The notes: generated from the sequence alone by a model not told the origin. Counted from the first letter of the stretch, positions 38,547 through 49,540 are shown. The stretch: DNA of 64,000 nt from an uncultured Prochlorococcus sp. (GCA_902527105.1 CABZNT010000001.1:1-64000), one strand, 5' to 3'. Numbers and translations are program-made.

Positions 38547-39725
38547 TTAATAATATTTAGAAATTACTTTTTCAAGCCTTTGTAGCCCATCTTTTATTTT
38601 AATCTCTGAAGTTGCACAAGACATTCTAATACATTCGTCAGCCCCAAAAGCTTTTCCAGGTACAACAACTAATCCATAATCTTGAAGAGCTTTGTTGCAG
38701 AAATCAACTGAAGTAATTGAAGAGTTAGGTAATTTTGGAAATGCGTAAAATGCTCCATTAGGTTCTTCAATATAAATACCATTTATGTTCTTAAGGCCTT
38801 CATAGAGAAGACTTCTTCTTTGATCATAATGGCTATTTATTATTGAGAAAAATTCATTATTAATTTTTAAAGCCTCTAAAGCACCTTTTTGAACAAAGGA
38901 GCAAACATTACTTGTACTTTGACTTTGTAATGCTGAGGATGCTTTGATTACATCTTTTGAACCTACTAAATAACCTACCCTCCAGCCAGTCATAGCCCAT
39001 CCTTTCGCAAATCCATTTATTATAAAAATCCTATCTTTTAAGTCATTTGCTAATGAAGATAAACTGTAGTGTTTAAATTCTTTTTTATGGATTAGTTCGT
39101 AAATCTCATCAGATAAAATATTAATATTTGGATTTTCTCTAGCTAAATCGGCAATTTGTAATAATTCTTCCTTTGACATAACTCTTCCAGTAGGGTTATT
39201 TGGAGAATTGATAATTATAAATTTAGTTTTTGAAGAGACTTTAGACTTCAAATCTTTTATATTTATTTTGAACCCATCTTCTGCAGAAGAATTTGTAAAA
39301 ATTGGCTTACCACCCGCCAATCTAACCATCTGGGGATAACTTAACCAATATGGAGATGGAATAATAACTTCGTCTCCAGTATTTAACAAGACTTGGAAAA
39401 GATTATATATTGCTTGCTTAGCACCATTTGTGACCATTACATTTTCAAATTCATAATTTAAATCGTTTTGAATTTGAAGTTTATTTGCAATCGCTTTTCG
39501 GAGATCTAAATTCCCCGCTGCGGGACCGTACTTTGTAAATCCATCAAATATAGCTTTACTTGTAGCCTCTATAACTTCTTTTGGGGCATCAAAATCAGGT
39601 TCTCCTGCACTTAAATTGCAAATATCTACTCCTTCTGCAGATAATTGATTTGCTTTAGCACTTATCTGCAATGTAAGAGAAGGCTCAATTGAAAGTGCCC
39701 GATCAGATAAATTAACTTGACTCAT
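38547..39725 (-). CDS. aspC: Aspartate aminotransferase (class I)
   Basis: This 392-aa PLP enzyme has the Schiff-base Lys in IINGFAKGWAMTGWRVGY, the NSPNNPTGRV motif and the C-terminal Arg in CIRMSCATS. It interconverts aspartate/2-oxoglutarate and oxaloacetate/glutamate. I prefer ATG 39725 (MSQVNLSDRALS) over the TTG at 39743 on family start positions. It lies upstream of phnD on the same strand, 12 nt away. Confidence 0.92.
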   Translation of the reverse strand: MSQVNLSDRALSIEPSLTLQISAKANQLSAEGVDICNLSAGEPDFDAPKEVIEATSKAIFDGFTKYGPAAGNLDLRKAIANKLQIQNDLNYEFENVMVTNGAKQAIYNLFQVLLNTGDEVIIPSPYWLSYPQMVRLAGGKPIFTNSSAEDGFKINIKDLKSKVSSKTKFIIINSPNNPTGRVMSKEELLQIADLARENPNINILSDEIYELIHKKEFKHYSLSSLANDLKDRIFIINGFAKGWAMTGWRVGYLVGSKDVIKASSALQSQSTSNVCSFVQKGALEALKINNEFFSIINSHYDQRRSLLYEGLKNINGIYIEEPNGAFYAFPKLPNSSITSVDFCNKALQDYGLVVVPGKAFGADECIRMSCATSEIKIKDGLQRLEKVISKYY

Positions 39726-39886
39726 TGACTTATGACTTTTCAAATATGACTTTTAATAATGACAAATGCATAAATTAAGAATAAATAAAACTATCACACT
39801 ATGGTTTAATTTAGTTCATTTTCTTAATCTATTTTATTTTCATGTTTTGAGTTCTTAAAATAAAAATATTTAAAATTTTATTTTCG

Positions 39887-40390
39887 GTGAAAAGGTTAGT
39901 AATTGGGAGAGGAAGTGTATTTGCAGATTTGTTAATAATTGGTGAGGCACCTGGAGCACAGGAAGATTTAGAAGGAAAACCTTATGTAGGTAAATCTGGT
40001 AAGTTATTAAACGAATTATTAATACAAGCTGGGATTGACTGCAAGAAGGATGTTTATTTTTGTAATGTAATTAAATGTCGTCCACCAAATAATAGAAAAC
40101 CCACTTCTAGAGAAATTAATATTCATAAACCTTGGTTATTACAGCAAATAAAGCTAGTTGATCCAAAATTTATATTACTTACTGGTTCTACTGCTATGAG
40201 AGCTCTTTTAGAAGTTAAAGATCCTATAAGTAATTTAAGAGGTCAATGGATTAGAAAAGATGGGAGAGAAATTATGGTAATTTTTCATCCATCTTATTTG
40301 TTGAGATTTCCTTCAAAAGAAATTAATAAACCTTACCATCTAACTTTGAAAGACCTAGAGAATGTAAGTGGTAAACTATATGCCGTATAA
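39887..40390 (+). CDS. Family 4-like uracil-DNA glycosylase lacking most Fe-S cysteines
   Basis: This 167-aa protein has motif A IIGEAPGAQEDLEGKPYVG and motif B IFHPSYLLR of family 4/5 uracil-DNA glycosylases. Family 4 enzymes carry four Cys for a 4Fe-4S cluster. Here the N-terminal CxxC is missing (the frame starts after it, with a TGA stop upstream), Cys64 (KCRPP) remains and the last ligand is His80. It starts at GTG. It probably still excises uracil, perhaps without the cluster. Confidence 0.8.
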   Translation: MKRLVIGRGSVFADLLIIGEAPGAQEDLEGKPYVGKSGKLLNELLIQAGIDCKKDVYFCNVIKCRPPNNRKPTSREINIHKPWLLQQIKLVDPKFILLTGSTAMRALLEVKDPISNLRGQWIRKDGREIMVIFHPSYLLRFPSKEINKPYHLTLKDLENVSGKLYAV

Positions 40391-40425
40391 TTTAGTGAAA
40401 TCCTTTTTGAATATCAAGAATTTTA

Positions 40426-41643
40426 ATGTCATTAACTCAATCAAAAGAGGTTAATAGTCTCTCCAAAAGATATTCAACTCATATTGAGAGAAGGATAACT
40501 AGAACAGTAATGGTGGGTGATGTAGCTATTGGAAGTGATTATCCAGTTAGAGTTCAATCGATGATAAATGAAGATACGATGGATGTCGAAAATGCTTACT
40601 TAGCCATCAAAAGACTACATGATGTGGGTTGTGAAATAGTAAGGTTAACTGTCCCTTCTCTTGCACATGCCAAAGCAGTAGGAGATATAAAGGCAAAATT
40701 ATTAGAAAATAATATCAACACCCCCTTGGTGGCTGATGTTCACCATAATGGTATGAAAATTGCAATGGAAGTTGCAAAACATGTTGATAAAGTAAGAATT
40801 AATCCTGGATTGTTTGTTTTTGAAAAATCAGACCCAACAAGAACTGAATATACAGATGAGGAATTTGAAACTATTAAGCAAACAATACTTAAAAGATTTA
40901 CCCCTTTAGTTGAGGTTTTAAAGGCTGAAAACAAAGCTCTAAGGATTGGAGTTAATCATGGATCTCTATCTGAGAGGATGCTTTTTACTTATGGAGATAC
41001 GCCATTAGGAATGACAGAATCTGCAATGGAGTTTGTCAAAATTTGTGATGAGCTTGATTTTCATAACATAATTATTTCTATGAAAGCTTCCAGGGCTCCG
41101 GTCATGATGGCAGCTTATAGAATGATTGCAGATAGGCTTGACTCAGAAGGATATAACTATCCCTTACATTTGGGAGTGACCGAAGCTGGAGACGGTGATT
41201 ATGGAAGGATTAAAAGTACTGCTGGTATTGGAACGCTTTTAGCAGAGGGATTAGGAGATACCATCAGGGTTTCTTTAACAGAAGCTCCAGAAAAGGAAAT
41301 ACCGGTGTGCTATTCAATTTTGCAATCTTTAGGATTAAGAAAAACAATGGTTGAATACATCAGTTGCCCTAGTTGTGGTAGAACACTTTTCAATCTAGAA
41401 GAAGTTGTAGATAAAGTTAGGAACGCCACCTCACATTTAACGGGTCTAGATATAGCAATAATGGGATGTATTGTTAATGGGCCAGGAGAAATGGCAGATG
41501 CTGATTATGGTTATGTTGGAAAAGGTAAAGGAACTATTGCCCTATATAGAAGGAAAGAAGAGATAAAAAGAGTACCTGAAGATGAGGGGGTTAATGCTTT
41601 AATCCAACTTATTAAGGATGATGGTAAGTGGATTGATCCTTAA
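40426..41643 (+). CDS. ispG: 4-hydroxy-3-methylbut-2-enyl-diphosphate synthase
   Basis: This 405-aa enzyme of the MEP isoprenoid pathway begins with [19 protein letters not shown]. The 4Fe-4S ligands are in [14 protein letters not shown] and [17 protein letters not shown], with the conserved Glu in NGPGEM. Length is standard for cyanobacterial IspG. Confidence 0.96.
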   Translation: MSLTQSKEVNSLSKRYSTHIERRITRTVMVGDVAIGSDYPVRVQSMINEDTMDVENAYLAIKRLHDVGCEIVRLTVPSLAHAKAVGDIKAKLLENNINTPLVADVHHNGMKIAMEVAKHVDKVRINPGLFVFEKSDPTRTEYTDEEFETIKQTILKRFTPLVEVLKAENKALRIGVNHGSLSERMLFTYGDTPLGMTESAMEFVKICDELDFHNIIISMKASRAPVMMAAYRMIADRLDSEGYNYPLHLGVTEAGDGDYGRIKSTAGIGTLLAEGLGDTIRVSLTEAPEKEIPVCYSILQSLGLRKTMVEYISCPSCGRTLFNLEEVVDKVRNATSHLTGLDIAIMGCIVNGPGEMADADYGYVGKGKGTIALYRRKEEIKRVPEDEGVNALIQLIKDDGKWIDP

Positions 41644-41689
41644 GGATTTGTCAAATTTTTGAATTATAAATAAATTCTTTTTATAATAA

Positions 41690-43039
41690 GTGGTATCGAA
41701 TTATTTGAAGATAAGAAAATTGCTTAAAAAAAAATATATATTTCTGTTTGCGACATCCTTTTCTGGTTTATTCTTAAATAATTTTGCAGAGGCAACAGTT
41801 TTAAATAATAGTTATAAAGAAGTAATTGATCATGTTTGGCAAATTGTATATAGAGATTTTCTTGATTCAAGCGGCAAATTTCAAAAGTCCAATTGGATTA
41901 ATCTGAGAAAAGAAGTTTTATCAAAAACATATTCAGATAGCAATGAGGCATATGATGCGATTAGAGATATGCTTTCTAAATTAGAAGATTCTTATACAAG
42001 ATTTTTAGAACCTAAGGAATTTAATCAAATGAGAATTGATACCTCTGGTGAATTAACTGGAGTTGGCATCCAAATAGTTAAAGATAAAGAATCTGATGAT
42101 TTAATAATTATTTCTCCCATAGAGGGCACCCCTGCATTTGATGCTGGAATTAAAGCTAGAGATAAAATATTATCCATAGATGATATTTCTACTGAAGGTA
42201 TGAATATTGAGGAGGCCGTGAAATTAATAAGAGGACAAAGAGGTACTAAAGTAAAGCTTGAAATTCTTAGAGGTTCTAATTCCTTTTTTAAGATTTTATC
42301 AAGAGAAAAAATTGAAATAAAATCTGTATCAAGTAAAGTCAATCAAACCAAAAATGGCTTATCTATTGGCTATGTAAGAATTAAACAATTTAATGCAAAT
42401 GCATCAAAAGAGACTAGAGATGCTATTAAGGATTTAGAAACGAAAAAAGTCGCAGGATATGTTCTTGACTTGAGAAGTAATCCTGGAGGTTTATTAGAAT
42501 CAAGCATTGATATCTCAAGGCACTTCATTAACAAAGGAGTAATAGTAAGTACGGTAAGTAAAGATGGTTTAAAAGAAACAAAAAAAGGAAACGGTCAAGC
42601 TTTAACAAAAAAGCCCTTAGTTGTCTTAGTTAATGAGGGTTCTGCTAGTGCTAGTGAAATAGTCTCTGGTGCAATAAAGGACAACAAAAGAGGAAAATTA
42701 GTCGGGAAGAAAACGTTTGGTAAAGGTTTAGTTCAATCTATGAGAACATTAGTTGATGGTTCAGGTCTAACTGTTACAGTCGCTAAGTATTTAACTCCGA
42801 ACGGCACTGATATAAACAAATCTGGAATTATTCCAGACATAGAAGTAAGAATGAATATAAACCCTATACTTCAAAGAGAGATAGGAACTAGAAAAGATAA
42901 ACAATATAGAGCTGGTGAAAAAGAGCTAATAAATATAATTAATAGAAAGAATCAGATAAGCGAATTTAATCCCGACACCACAAACCTTAATGCATTCCTA
43001 AAAATTAATAAGGAGGATAAAGTATTTTCATTAAATTAA
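41690..43039 (+). CDS. Carboxyl-terminal processing protease (S41)
   Basis: This 449-aa protein has an N-terminal membrane or signal segment (FLFATSFSGLFLNNFAEA), a PDZ domain (about residues 120-200, GVGIQIVKDKE...IISPIEGTPAFDAGIKARDKILSID) and the catalytic dyad Ser in NEGSASASEIVSGAI with Lys in GKKTFGKGLVQ. CtpA/CtpB relatives process precursor D1 of photosystem II in the lumen. It starts at GTG. Confidence 0.92.
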   Translation: MVSNYLKIRKLLKKKYIFLFATSFSGLFLNNFAEATVLNNSYKEVIDHVWQIVYRDFLDSSGKFQKSNWINLRKEVLSKTYSDSNEAYDAIRDMLSKLEDSYTRFLEPKEFNQMRIDTSGELTGVGIQIVKDKESDDLIIISPIEGTPAFDAGIKARDKILSIDDISTEGMNIEEAVKLIRGQRGTKVKLEILRGSNSFFKILSREKIEIKSVSSKVNQTKNGLSIGYVRIKQFNANASKETRDAIKDLETKKVAGYVLDLRSNPGGLLESSIDISRHFINKGVIVSTVSKDGLKETKKGNGQALTKKPLVVLVNEGSASASEIVSGAIKDNKRGKLVGKKTFGKGLVQSMRTLVDGSGLTVTVAKYLTPNGTDINKSGIIPDIEVRMNINPILQREIGTRKDKQYRAGEKELINIINRKNQISEFNPDTTNLNAFLKINKEDKVFSLN

Positions 43040-43950
43040 TTACTCATATCCAGCATTCTCTTTATTGGCACATAGGCTCTTCTTATTATTTCTGGGTCTA
43101 GTTTAATAGACGGGGAATTATTTTTCAAACAATCAAGAATTTTTTCTAAAGTATTTAATTTCATATATGGACACTCGTTACATTTACAACCTTCAACATC
43201 TGGAACTTCAATAAAAATTTTATTAGGTTCTTTCTTTTTCATTTGATGAATTATTCCAGGTTCAGTTAATACCATGTAGGTTTTAGATGGATCTTTACTT
43301 ACGAAATCAAGCAGCTTACTTGTTGATCCAATAAAGTCTGAGAGAATTAGTAAATTTTGACTACATTCAGGATGAGCAATTACTTTTGAATCTGGATTTT
43401 GATATTTTAATTTTAGAAGTGCTTCTTCACTAAATGATTCATGAACAATACAGCTGCCAGGCCATAATTTAAGATCTCTTCCAGAATTTTTCTGTACCCA
43501 TCTCCCAAGGTTCTGATCTGGTGCAAATATTATTTTTTTATCTTGAGGTATCTTTTTAATTAATGAGACTGCATTACTGCTTGTACATATCAGATCACTT
43601 TGAGCTTTTACTTCTGCAGTGCAATTTATATAACTTACGACGTAGTGATCTGGATTTTCTTTCCTGAACTTTTGAAATTTATCTGAGGGACAATCATCTG
43701 CTAGTGAGCATCCCGCGTCAATATCTGGCAATAGGACTGTTTTATTAGGGCTAAGTATTTTTGCGGTTTCGGCCATAAAGTGCACACCGCAAAAAATTAT
43801 TATATCTGCATCATTATTTGCAGCTTTTCTAGATAGATCTAATGAATCGCCAATAAAATCTGCAATTTCCTGAATCTCTGGAGCTTGATAATAGTGCGCA
43901 AGAATAATTGCATTAGCTTTTTTGCAACGCTCCTTTATTTCAGAAATCAA
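43036..43950 (-). CDS. nadA: Quinolinate synthase A
   Basis: This 304-aa enzyme of NAD synthesis has AIILAHYYQAPEIQEIADFIGDSL, Fe-S Cys residues in FCGVHFMAETAKIL, the CTSSNAV region and the C-terminal GCKCNECPYM. It condenses iminoaspartate with DHAP. The best start is TTG 43950, preceded by AGAGGA; no ATG or GTG lies upstream in frame. Confidence 0.93.
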   Translation of the reverse strand: MISEIKERCKKANAIILAHYYQAPEIQEIADFIGDSLDLSRKAANNDADIIIFCGVHFMAETAKILSPNKTVLLPDIDAGCSLADDCPSDKFQKFRKENPDHYVVSYINCTAEVKAQSDLICTSSNAVSLIKKIPQDKKIIFAPDQNLGRWVQKNSGRDLKLWPGSCIVHESFSEEALLKLKYQNPDSKVIAHPECSQNLLILSDFIGSTSKLLDFVSKDPSKTYMVLTEPGIIHQMKKKEPNKIFIEVPDVEGCKCNECPYMKLNTLEKILDCLKNNSPSIKLDPEIIRRAYVPIKRMLDMSN

Positions 43951-44053
43951 ATCCTCTTCATTTTGAACTGATTTCTGTTTTGCAGTAGAAGTTATACTAG
44001 TCAGGATTTAGAATATCTCTAAATAGATTATATGCCTTTAAACAGAAAAAATT

Positions 44054-44887
44054 CTGACAAATTTAAAAATTGCTATTGTTGGTGACTGTCATGGTCAATG
44101 GTCTGAATTAGACTTGAAAGTTTTATCGATTATCAAACCAAATTTTGTTTTATTTGTTGGTGATATTTCTGATGGGAGTGTCAAAATAATTAAAAAAATC
44201 AATGAGATCAAAATTCCTACTTTCGTGATTTTAGGGAATCATGATAGAGGAAAAGATTCTACAGGGGAAACTCTCTCAAAGCAGATACGTGTTCTTGGTG
44301 AAAAATATTGTGCATGGGATGTGAAAGTTTTTAATAATCAAATAAATTTATTGTCTGCTAGACCATGTAGTTCTGGCGGTGGCTATTATCTTTCGAAAGA
44401 AGTTAAAGGTGTTTATGGACCTATCACCGAACAAGATTCAATAAATAAAATTATCAAATGTTCGGAAAAGACTGTAGAAGATATACCTTTAATAATTATG
44501 TCTCATGCTGGTCCCTCGGGTTTAGGTTCAGAACCTAAAAGCATTTGTGGAAAAGACTGGAAATTACCCTCATTGGATTGGGGAGATAGAGATTTGTCTG
44601 AGGCTATTTCTCAAATACAAAAGAGAAGAAAAGTTGATCTTGTAATTTTTGGTCATATGCATAATCGGCTTAAGAGAAATCTTGGTTTAAGAGAGATGTT
44701 TAAAATTGATAGCAAAGGAACAATTTATTTCAATACTGCTGTAGTGCCAAGATACAAAACTGATAGAGATGGGAAATTACTAATAAACTTTTCATGGATT
44801 GAGTTTGAAAAAAAGGAATTAAGACATGTCTCTCACCGATGGTATTCAGAGTCTGGTGAAATTTGTGAAGAAGATAAATTTTTATAG
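44054..44887 (+). CDS. Metallophosphoesterase (TIGR04168-like) with CTG start
   Basis: This protein has the metallophosphoesterase motifs GDCHGQW, VGDISDG, LGNHDRG, SHAGPSG and FGHMHNRL. The first, which supplies metal ligands, lies upstream of the first ATG/GTG/TTG (TTG 44114). The frame is open back to TAA at about 44040. The best start is CTG 44054 (or ATT 44051), giving about 277 aa. The phosphoester substrate is unknown. Confidence 0.75.
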   Translation: MTNLKIAIVGDCHGQWSELDLKVLSIIKPNFVLFVGDISDGSVKIIKKINEIKIPTFVILGNHDRGKDSTGETLSKQIRVLGEKYCAWDVKVFNNQINLLSARPCSSGGGYYLSKEVKGVYGPITEQDSINKIIKCSEKTVEDIPLIIMSHAGPSGLGSEPKSICGKDWKLPSLDWGDRDLSEAISQIQKRRKVDLVIFGHMHNRLKRNLGLREMFKIDSKGTIYFNTAVVPRYKTDRDGKLLINFSWIEFEKKELRHVSHRWYSESGEICEEDKFL

Positions 44888-44910
44888 GATTTGATATTTT
44901 TGTTTAAATT

Positions 44911-45708
44911 TTAAGTATTTTTGGGTTTTTCATATCTTGAAAATAATGTTTGAGACAAGATATAACCCGCAATTCCTGCGGCTGTAAAAGCTAAACCATT
45001 TTTAAATAAAGGTAATAAATCATTTGTTCTGGATATTATCGGTGCCAAACCAAAAATTCCAAATAACATTCCCCATAAGGGAGAAAGAAGAGCTAAAAAA
45101 CCAATTGATATGACTTGACCTTCTTTTCTTGGGGCAGATGCAAAACCCGCTACTAAACCTCCAAGAATCGATGTACATAAAGTCCATATATATTGCTCTT
45201 TGGGTAGGCCTGGGACAACTTGGCATCCTCCTCTTTCGAGGCAAATCTTTACTGAATCAATTGCGTCTAATACTGCACCATCCTCACCGTGATCTTTAAC
45301 ATAATATTGGTTGCCAAATCTTGTTTGAAGTTCAACCCAAAATAACCTTGGCATAAAATTAAAATAAGCCTCGCCGACGTTAAAGTTCAGTAAATTTCCA
45401 CCTCTAGGATCCGCAACTATCAACAAACTTGTCTCATCTAAATCCCAATAGTCCTTTATTGCACTACCCGGTGAACTCTCAAACTGAGATAAATACTTTA
45501 TTTTCCATCCACTTTCAATTTCTAGACTGTTAAGCTTTTCCTCTAATAATTTTTTCTGATTAGGGCTTAATGTTTTAGCTAAATCAATTACGGGTGTTTT
45601 TTCTTCTGGTAAGAGATTTGGATTATTTATAGCGAAAACGGGTTTATGTGAAATTAAAACTAATATAGATAGAAATATTCCTAATAAATAGTTAATCTTT
45701 GTAGGCAT
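44911..45708 (-). CDS. TPM-domain protein (Psb32/TLP18.3-like)
   Basis: This 265-aa protein has an N-terminal signal, then the TPM domain (VIDLAKTLSPNQKKLLEEKL...TSLLIVADPRGGNLLNFNVG) and two or three C-terminal membrane segments. Plant and cyanobacterial relatives (Psb32, TLP18.3) act in photosystem II repair. It is divergent from the adjacent methyltransferase gene. Confidence 0.8.
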   Translation of the reverse strand: MPTKINYLLGIFLSILVLISHKPVFAINNPNLLPEEKTPVIDLAKTLSPNQKKLLEEKLNSLEIESGWKIKYLSQFESSPGSAIKDYWDLDETSLLIVADPRGGNLLNFNVGEAYFNFMPRLFWVELQTRFGNQYYVKDHGEDGAVLDAIDSVKICLERGGCQVVPGLPKEQYIWTLCTSILGGLVAGFASAPRKEGQVISIGFLALLSPLWGMLFGIFGLAPIISRTNDLLPLFKNGLAFTAAGIAGYILSQTLFSRYEKPKNT

Positions 45709-45739
45709 AAATAAGTTCTGTCTTTTTATATTTTCGCCG

Positions 45740-46930
45740 ATGAATAGCTTACCCGCGAATAATCCAGATTGGTTAGTAAAAAAAATAATAAAAATGGGTG
45801 GGACTATAAGTTTTTATGACTTTATGAATTTCGCATTAAATGATCCTATTAATGGTTATTACGGCAGCGGTAAAGCTGAGTTAGGCGTTCGAGGAGATTT
45901 TGTTACATCACCCTCTTTATCTGATGATTTTGCTTTTTTGGTGGGTAAACAAATAGAAGATTGGTTGATTCAGTTCAAAAATAGTTTTTTATCTAATCAG
46001 AAATTAGCTGTAATTGAATTTGGAGCAGGAGATGGAAGCTTTATGAGTGGATTAATTAAATATTTTTTAGAAAATAAGAAGAATTTTTTGGAAGGAGTTT
46101 CTTTTGTAATTATTGAACCTAATGAAGGGATGGTAGAAAAACAAAAAAATAAATTGGAAGAATTTTTAAACTTAGGCATTGATATTTTATGGAAAGGTTT
46201 GGATGAGGTAGAGGAAAATAATATTAATGGAATAGTGCTTGCAAATGAGGTTTTGGATGCTTTGCCAGTAGAGAGAATAACCTTCTCAAAAGGAAAATTA
46301 CTTCGACAAGCAGTTTCTATAGATAAAAAATCTCATAAATTATATTTTGATGAAATGCCAATTACAAGTGAATTAAGAAAAAGTATTGAACTTGCTAAAA
46401 GTGAGTTGGGAATCACTATTCCGCCTGAAGATGCTCTTGAAGGATGGACTACAGAATGGCATATAGATAACTCAAAATGGTTAAAAGCTATTTATCAAAA
46501 AATTAATAATGGTATTTTATTGATTATTGATTACGCTAAAGAAGCCAAAAAATACTACACCACTAAGAATTCTGATGGGACTATAGTTTCTTATGAAAAT
46601 CAAAAAATGACGAATAATGTCCTAGATTCTCCTGGAAATTGCGATTTAACATCTCATGTGTGCATAGAAACTTTAATTAATGATGCTGAGACTCTTGGAT
46701 TTGATACTGTTGGAATAACTAAACAAGGAGAGGCTTTGTTGGCACTTGGATTGGCAGAGAGACTTTATGGGATTCAGAAAGAATTTAAGGAGGATTTATC
46801 GAATGCCCTTTTAAGAAGAGAGGCATTACTTAGACTCGTTGATCCTGTTTGTTTAGGTGATTTTAAGTGGTTTGTCCTAAAAAAGTTTAATGATAAGAAA
46901 ATGAATATAAATTCAACCTGTTTGCGTTAA
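45740..46930 (+). CDS. SAM-dependent methyltransferase, MidA/NDUFAF7 (DUF185) family
   Basis: This 396-aa protein begins with the DUF185 motif [20 protein letters not shown], followed by [12 protein letters not shown] and [14 protein letters not shown]. Mitochondrial NDUFAF7 methylates an arginine in complex I; the bacterial substrate is unknown. It converges on aroB with a 4-nt overlap. Confidence 0.85.
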   Translation: MNSLPANNPDWLVKKIIKMGGTISFYDFMNFALNDPINGYYGSGKAELGVRGDFVTSPSLSDDFAFLVGKQIEDWLIQFKNSFLSNQKLAVIEFGAGDGSFMSGLIKYFLENKKNFLEGVSFVIIEPNEGMVEKQKNKLEEFLNLGIDILWKGLDEVEENNINGIVLANEVLDALPVERITFSKGKLLRQAVSIDKKSHKLYFDEMPITSELRKSIELAKSELGITIPPEDALEGWTTEWHIDNSKWLKAIYQKINNGILLIIDYAKEAKKYYTTKNSDGTIVSYENQKMTNNVLDSPGNCDLTSHVCIETLINDAETLGFDTVGITKQGEALLALGLAERLYGIQKEFKEDLSNALLRREALLRLVDPVCLGDFKWFVLKKFNDKKMNINSTCLR

Positions 46931-48018
46931 GAAAAAAACTTTAAAAATAATGAATCTTCTACGTCATCATATATATCAACAGCACCAATTTCTTTCGGTA
47001 ATATGAATCTCATTTTGCCATCACGAACCTTCTTGTCGCCCATAAGTATTGTTAGAACCTCTTCTTTATTTATTTTGGGGATTTCAGTAGGAAGATCGTA
47101 ACTCTTCAAAAGATTCTTCTGTCTCTCTAATTCTTCTTTAGACCACAACCCTTTCTCAATTGCTATTTTTCCCGCAATATTCATACCAATTGATATTGCC
47201 TCACCATGTAGAAATTTGCCGTATCCACATAAATTTTCAATAACGTGACCAAAAGAATGACCATAATTCAATATTGCTCTAACACCATTTTCATGTTCGT
47301 CTTGCGAAACAATATAAGACTTTGTCTTTATTGAACTGTCAATTATTTTAATTAGATATTCATTCTTGAGATTTATAAGCTCATTCTTGTTTTTTTCAAT
47401 TTCTAAGTATTCGAAAAGTTCTTTATCTCTTATTACTCCGTATTTTATTACTTCGGCCATGCCTGCACTAAATTCTCTTTTGGGCAAACTTTTTAAAGTT
47501 TCTGGATCAATAAAAACTGCTTTAGGTTGATTGAAAGCTCCAATTAAATTCTTACCTTTTGGATGATTTACTCCTGTTTTTCCTCCCACAGATGAATCAA
47601 CCATTGATAATAACGTTGTTGGAATCTGAATATATTCGATGCCTCTTAGCCAAGTCGCAGCTGCAAAACCACTTACATCTCCAACAATTCCTCCTCCAAG
47701 GGCAATAATTATTGAATTTCTATCTAAGCCAAATTCAAATGCAACATCATATATTTCACTTAAGGTTTTTAAGTTTTTATATGATTCTCCAGCCTTGATA
47801 AGGAACATTTTGGCCTGAAATTTATTATCTTTTAAATTATTTAAAAATTTCTCTCCATATAAATTTGATATTTCTTCATTTGATATCACAAGTATTTTCT
47901 TATTCTTTGTTATTCCAATTTTTAAAAGTTCTTCGCTGATATTATTCAGTATCCCTGCTTCTAGAGTTACTTCGTATGACTTATCACCTAATGGGACTAA
48001 TATTTTTCTCTTATTCAC
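46927..48018 (-). CDS. aroB: 3-dehydroquinate synthase
   Basis: This 363-aa shikimate-pathway enzyme has the NAD-binding [41 protein letters not shown], the zinc ligand Glu in AEVIKYGVI and His residues in [12 protein letters not shown] and HGEAIS. It converts DAHP to dehydroquinate. Length is normal. Confidence 0.95.
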   Translation of the reverse strand: MNKRKILVPLGDKSYEVTLEAGILNNISEELLKIGITKNKKILVISNEEISNLYGEKFLNNLKDNKFQAKMFLIKAGESYKNLKTLSEIYDVAFEFGLDRNSIIIALGGGIVGDVSGFAAATWLRGIEYIQIPTTLLSMVDSSVGGKTGVNHPKGKNLIGAFNQPKAVFIDPETLKSLPKREFSAGMAEVIKYGVIRDKELFEYLEIEKNKNELINLKNEYLIKIIDSSIKTKSYIVSQDEHENGVRAILNYGHSFGHVIENLCGYGKFLHGEAISIGMNIAGKIAIEKGLWSKEELERQKNLLKSYDLPTEIPKINKEEVLTILMGDKKVRDGKMRFILPKEIGAVDIYDDVEDSLFLKFFS

Positions 48019-48143
48019 AATTGATTACCTAGTTAAAATTTATAAATATTTGGTATTAAATACTTTATATATTAGCAAAATCTAAGCTCTAGATCCTTAA
48101 AAATTCAGTTGTTAAGAATTAGAAATGGTAATAAAATCATGCT

Positions 48144-49334
48144 ATGAGTTTTAAAAAAAATATAAACGATATTAAGAAAAATTATTCCCTAGGAATAATT
48201 GGAGGAGGTCAACTGGCATTAATGTTAACCGAGGCAGCAAAAAAAAGAGATTTAGAAGTATGTGTGCAAACAAAATCTTGTGATGATCCTGCTGGTTCAA
48301 AAGCAGATCATGTCATAGAAGCTGATCCTTTAAAGATAAGAGGTAATAAATCATTAATTAATGAGTGTGAAAAAATAATTTTTGAAAATGAATGGATAAA
48401 AATTGATAAATTAAATTTAATTGGCAATAACGATATTTTTGTTCCAAGCCTTAATGCAATTAAGCCATTAGTAGATAGGTTTTCTCAAAAAAAATTAATA
48501 GATGGAATGAATATTCCCTGTCCAAAATGGATAAGTATTGAAGATTTTAAAAATCTCTCGGATGAGGAAATCAAAAATTGGACTTTTCCTCTAATGGCAA
48601 AATCAAATAAAGGTGGATATGACGGTAAAGGGAACAAAAAAATAAAGACAAAAGAAGATTTAGATTCTTTTTTAACAGAGAATAATTCTGCTGAATGGTT
48701 AATAGAAGAATGGGTAGAGTATGAAAAAGAACTGGCTCTTGTTGGTTCGAGAGATAGAACCGGCAAGATAAGATTCTTTCCAATAGTTGAGACGTTTCAA
48801 TCAAACCATGTTTGTGATTGGGTTCTTGCTCCTGGAATAAATGAATATGATTTGAACTTATTTGCAATAAATATTTTCTCTTCAATAGTCAATGAACTTA
48901 ATTACGTTGGAGTTTTAGCTATTGAATTCTTCTATGGAGATAATGGTCTTTTAATTAATGAAATAGCTCCTAGAACACATAACTCAGCACATTTCTCTAT
49001 TGAAGCTTGCACTTCAAGTCAATTTGATCAATATGTTTGCATTTCTTCTGGGATAATGCCACCTGACATTAAAATGAACTGTGAAGGTGCAATTATGATA
49101 AATCTACTGGGGTTAAAAAAGAACTTCCCAATTCCAATGGAAACCAGAATTAAAATGTTATCTGAAATTGAGGGTTCTAATATTCATTGTTATGGCAAAT
49201 CTCGCGAAATTCTGGGAAGAAAAATGGCTCACATCACATTTTTATTAAATGGTAAAACGCATTCAGAAAGATATGATGAAGCTCAAATTTTATTAACTAT
49301 GGTAAGAGACATTTGGCCATCTCCAAATGCATAA
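48144..49334 (+). CDS. purK: 5-(carboxyamino)imidazole ribonucleotide synthase
   Basis: This 396-aa ATP-grasp enzyme of purine synthesis has an N-terminal GIIGGGQLALMLTEAA, the grasp core KSNKGGYDGKGN, IEEWVEYEKELALVGSRD, and LLINEIAPRTHNSAHFSIEA near the end. It catalyses carboxylation of AIR to N5-CAIR. The 6S RNA gene lies immediately downstream. Confidence 0.95.
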   Translation: MSFKKNINDIKKNYSLGIIGGGQLALMLTEAAKKRDLEVCVQTKSCDDPAGSKADHVIEADPLKIRGNKSLINECEKIIFENEWIKIDKLNLIGNNDIFVPSLNAIKPLVDRFSQKKLIDGMNIPCPKWISIEDFKNLSDEEIKNWTFPLMAKSNKGGYDGKGNKKIKTKEDLDSFLTENNSAEWLIEEWVEYEKELALVGSRDRTGKIRFFPIVETFQSNHVCDWVLAPGINEYDLNLFAINIFSSIVNELNYVGVLAIEFFYGDNGLLINEIAPRTHNSAHFSIEACTSSQFDQYVCISSGIMPPDIKMNCEGAIMINLLGLKKNFPIPMETRIKMLSEIEGSNIHCYGKSREILGRKMAHITFLLNGKTHSERYDEAQILLTMVRDIWPSPNA

Positions 49335-49351
49335 AAAAATAAGTTAGAGTT

Positions 49352-49535
49352 AGATTACTGGATCTTTGGTTAAGTTCTTCTTTATGTGCTCTGATCTGAC
49401 TCTCTTTCGACATGAGGAGACTGTCGTGATGCGGTAGTAAACCGATCTTGTAATCGGAAACGAAAGCCCACTTTGAATCCTCTTCTGGCTTTTCCAGGTC
49501 GATGCAGCAGAGAACTGACGGGGATCCGGTGTTAC
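49352..49535 (+). ncRNA. ssrS: 6S RNA (SsaA; RNA polymerase-binding)
   Basis: About 180 nt downstream of purK, in the position known for 6S RNA in cyanobacteria. The ends pair: ACTGGATC (49357-49364) with GATCCGGT (49523-49530), including a G-U pair that works only on the + strand. The next arm pairs GTTCT with AGAAC, giving a long rod with internal bulges. A terminator follows. Ends are approximate. Confidence 0.75.
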
Positions 49536-49540
49536 CTATC

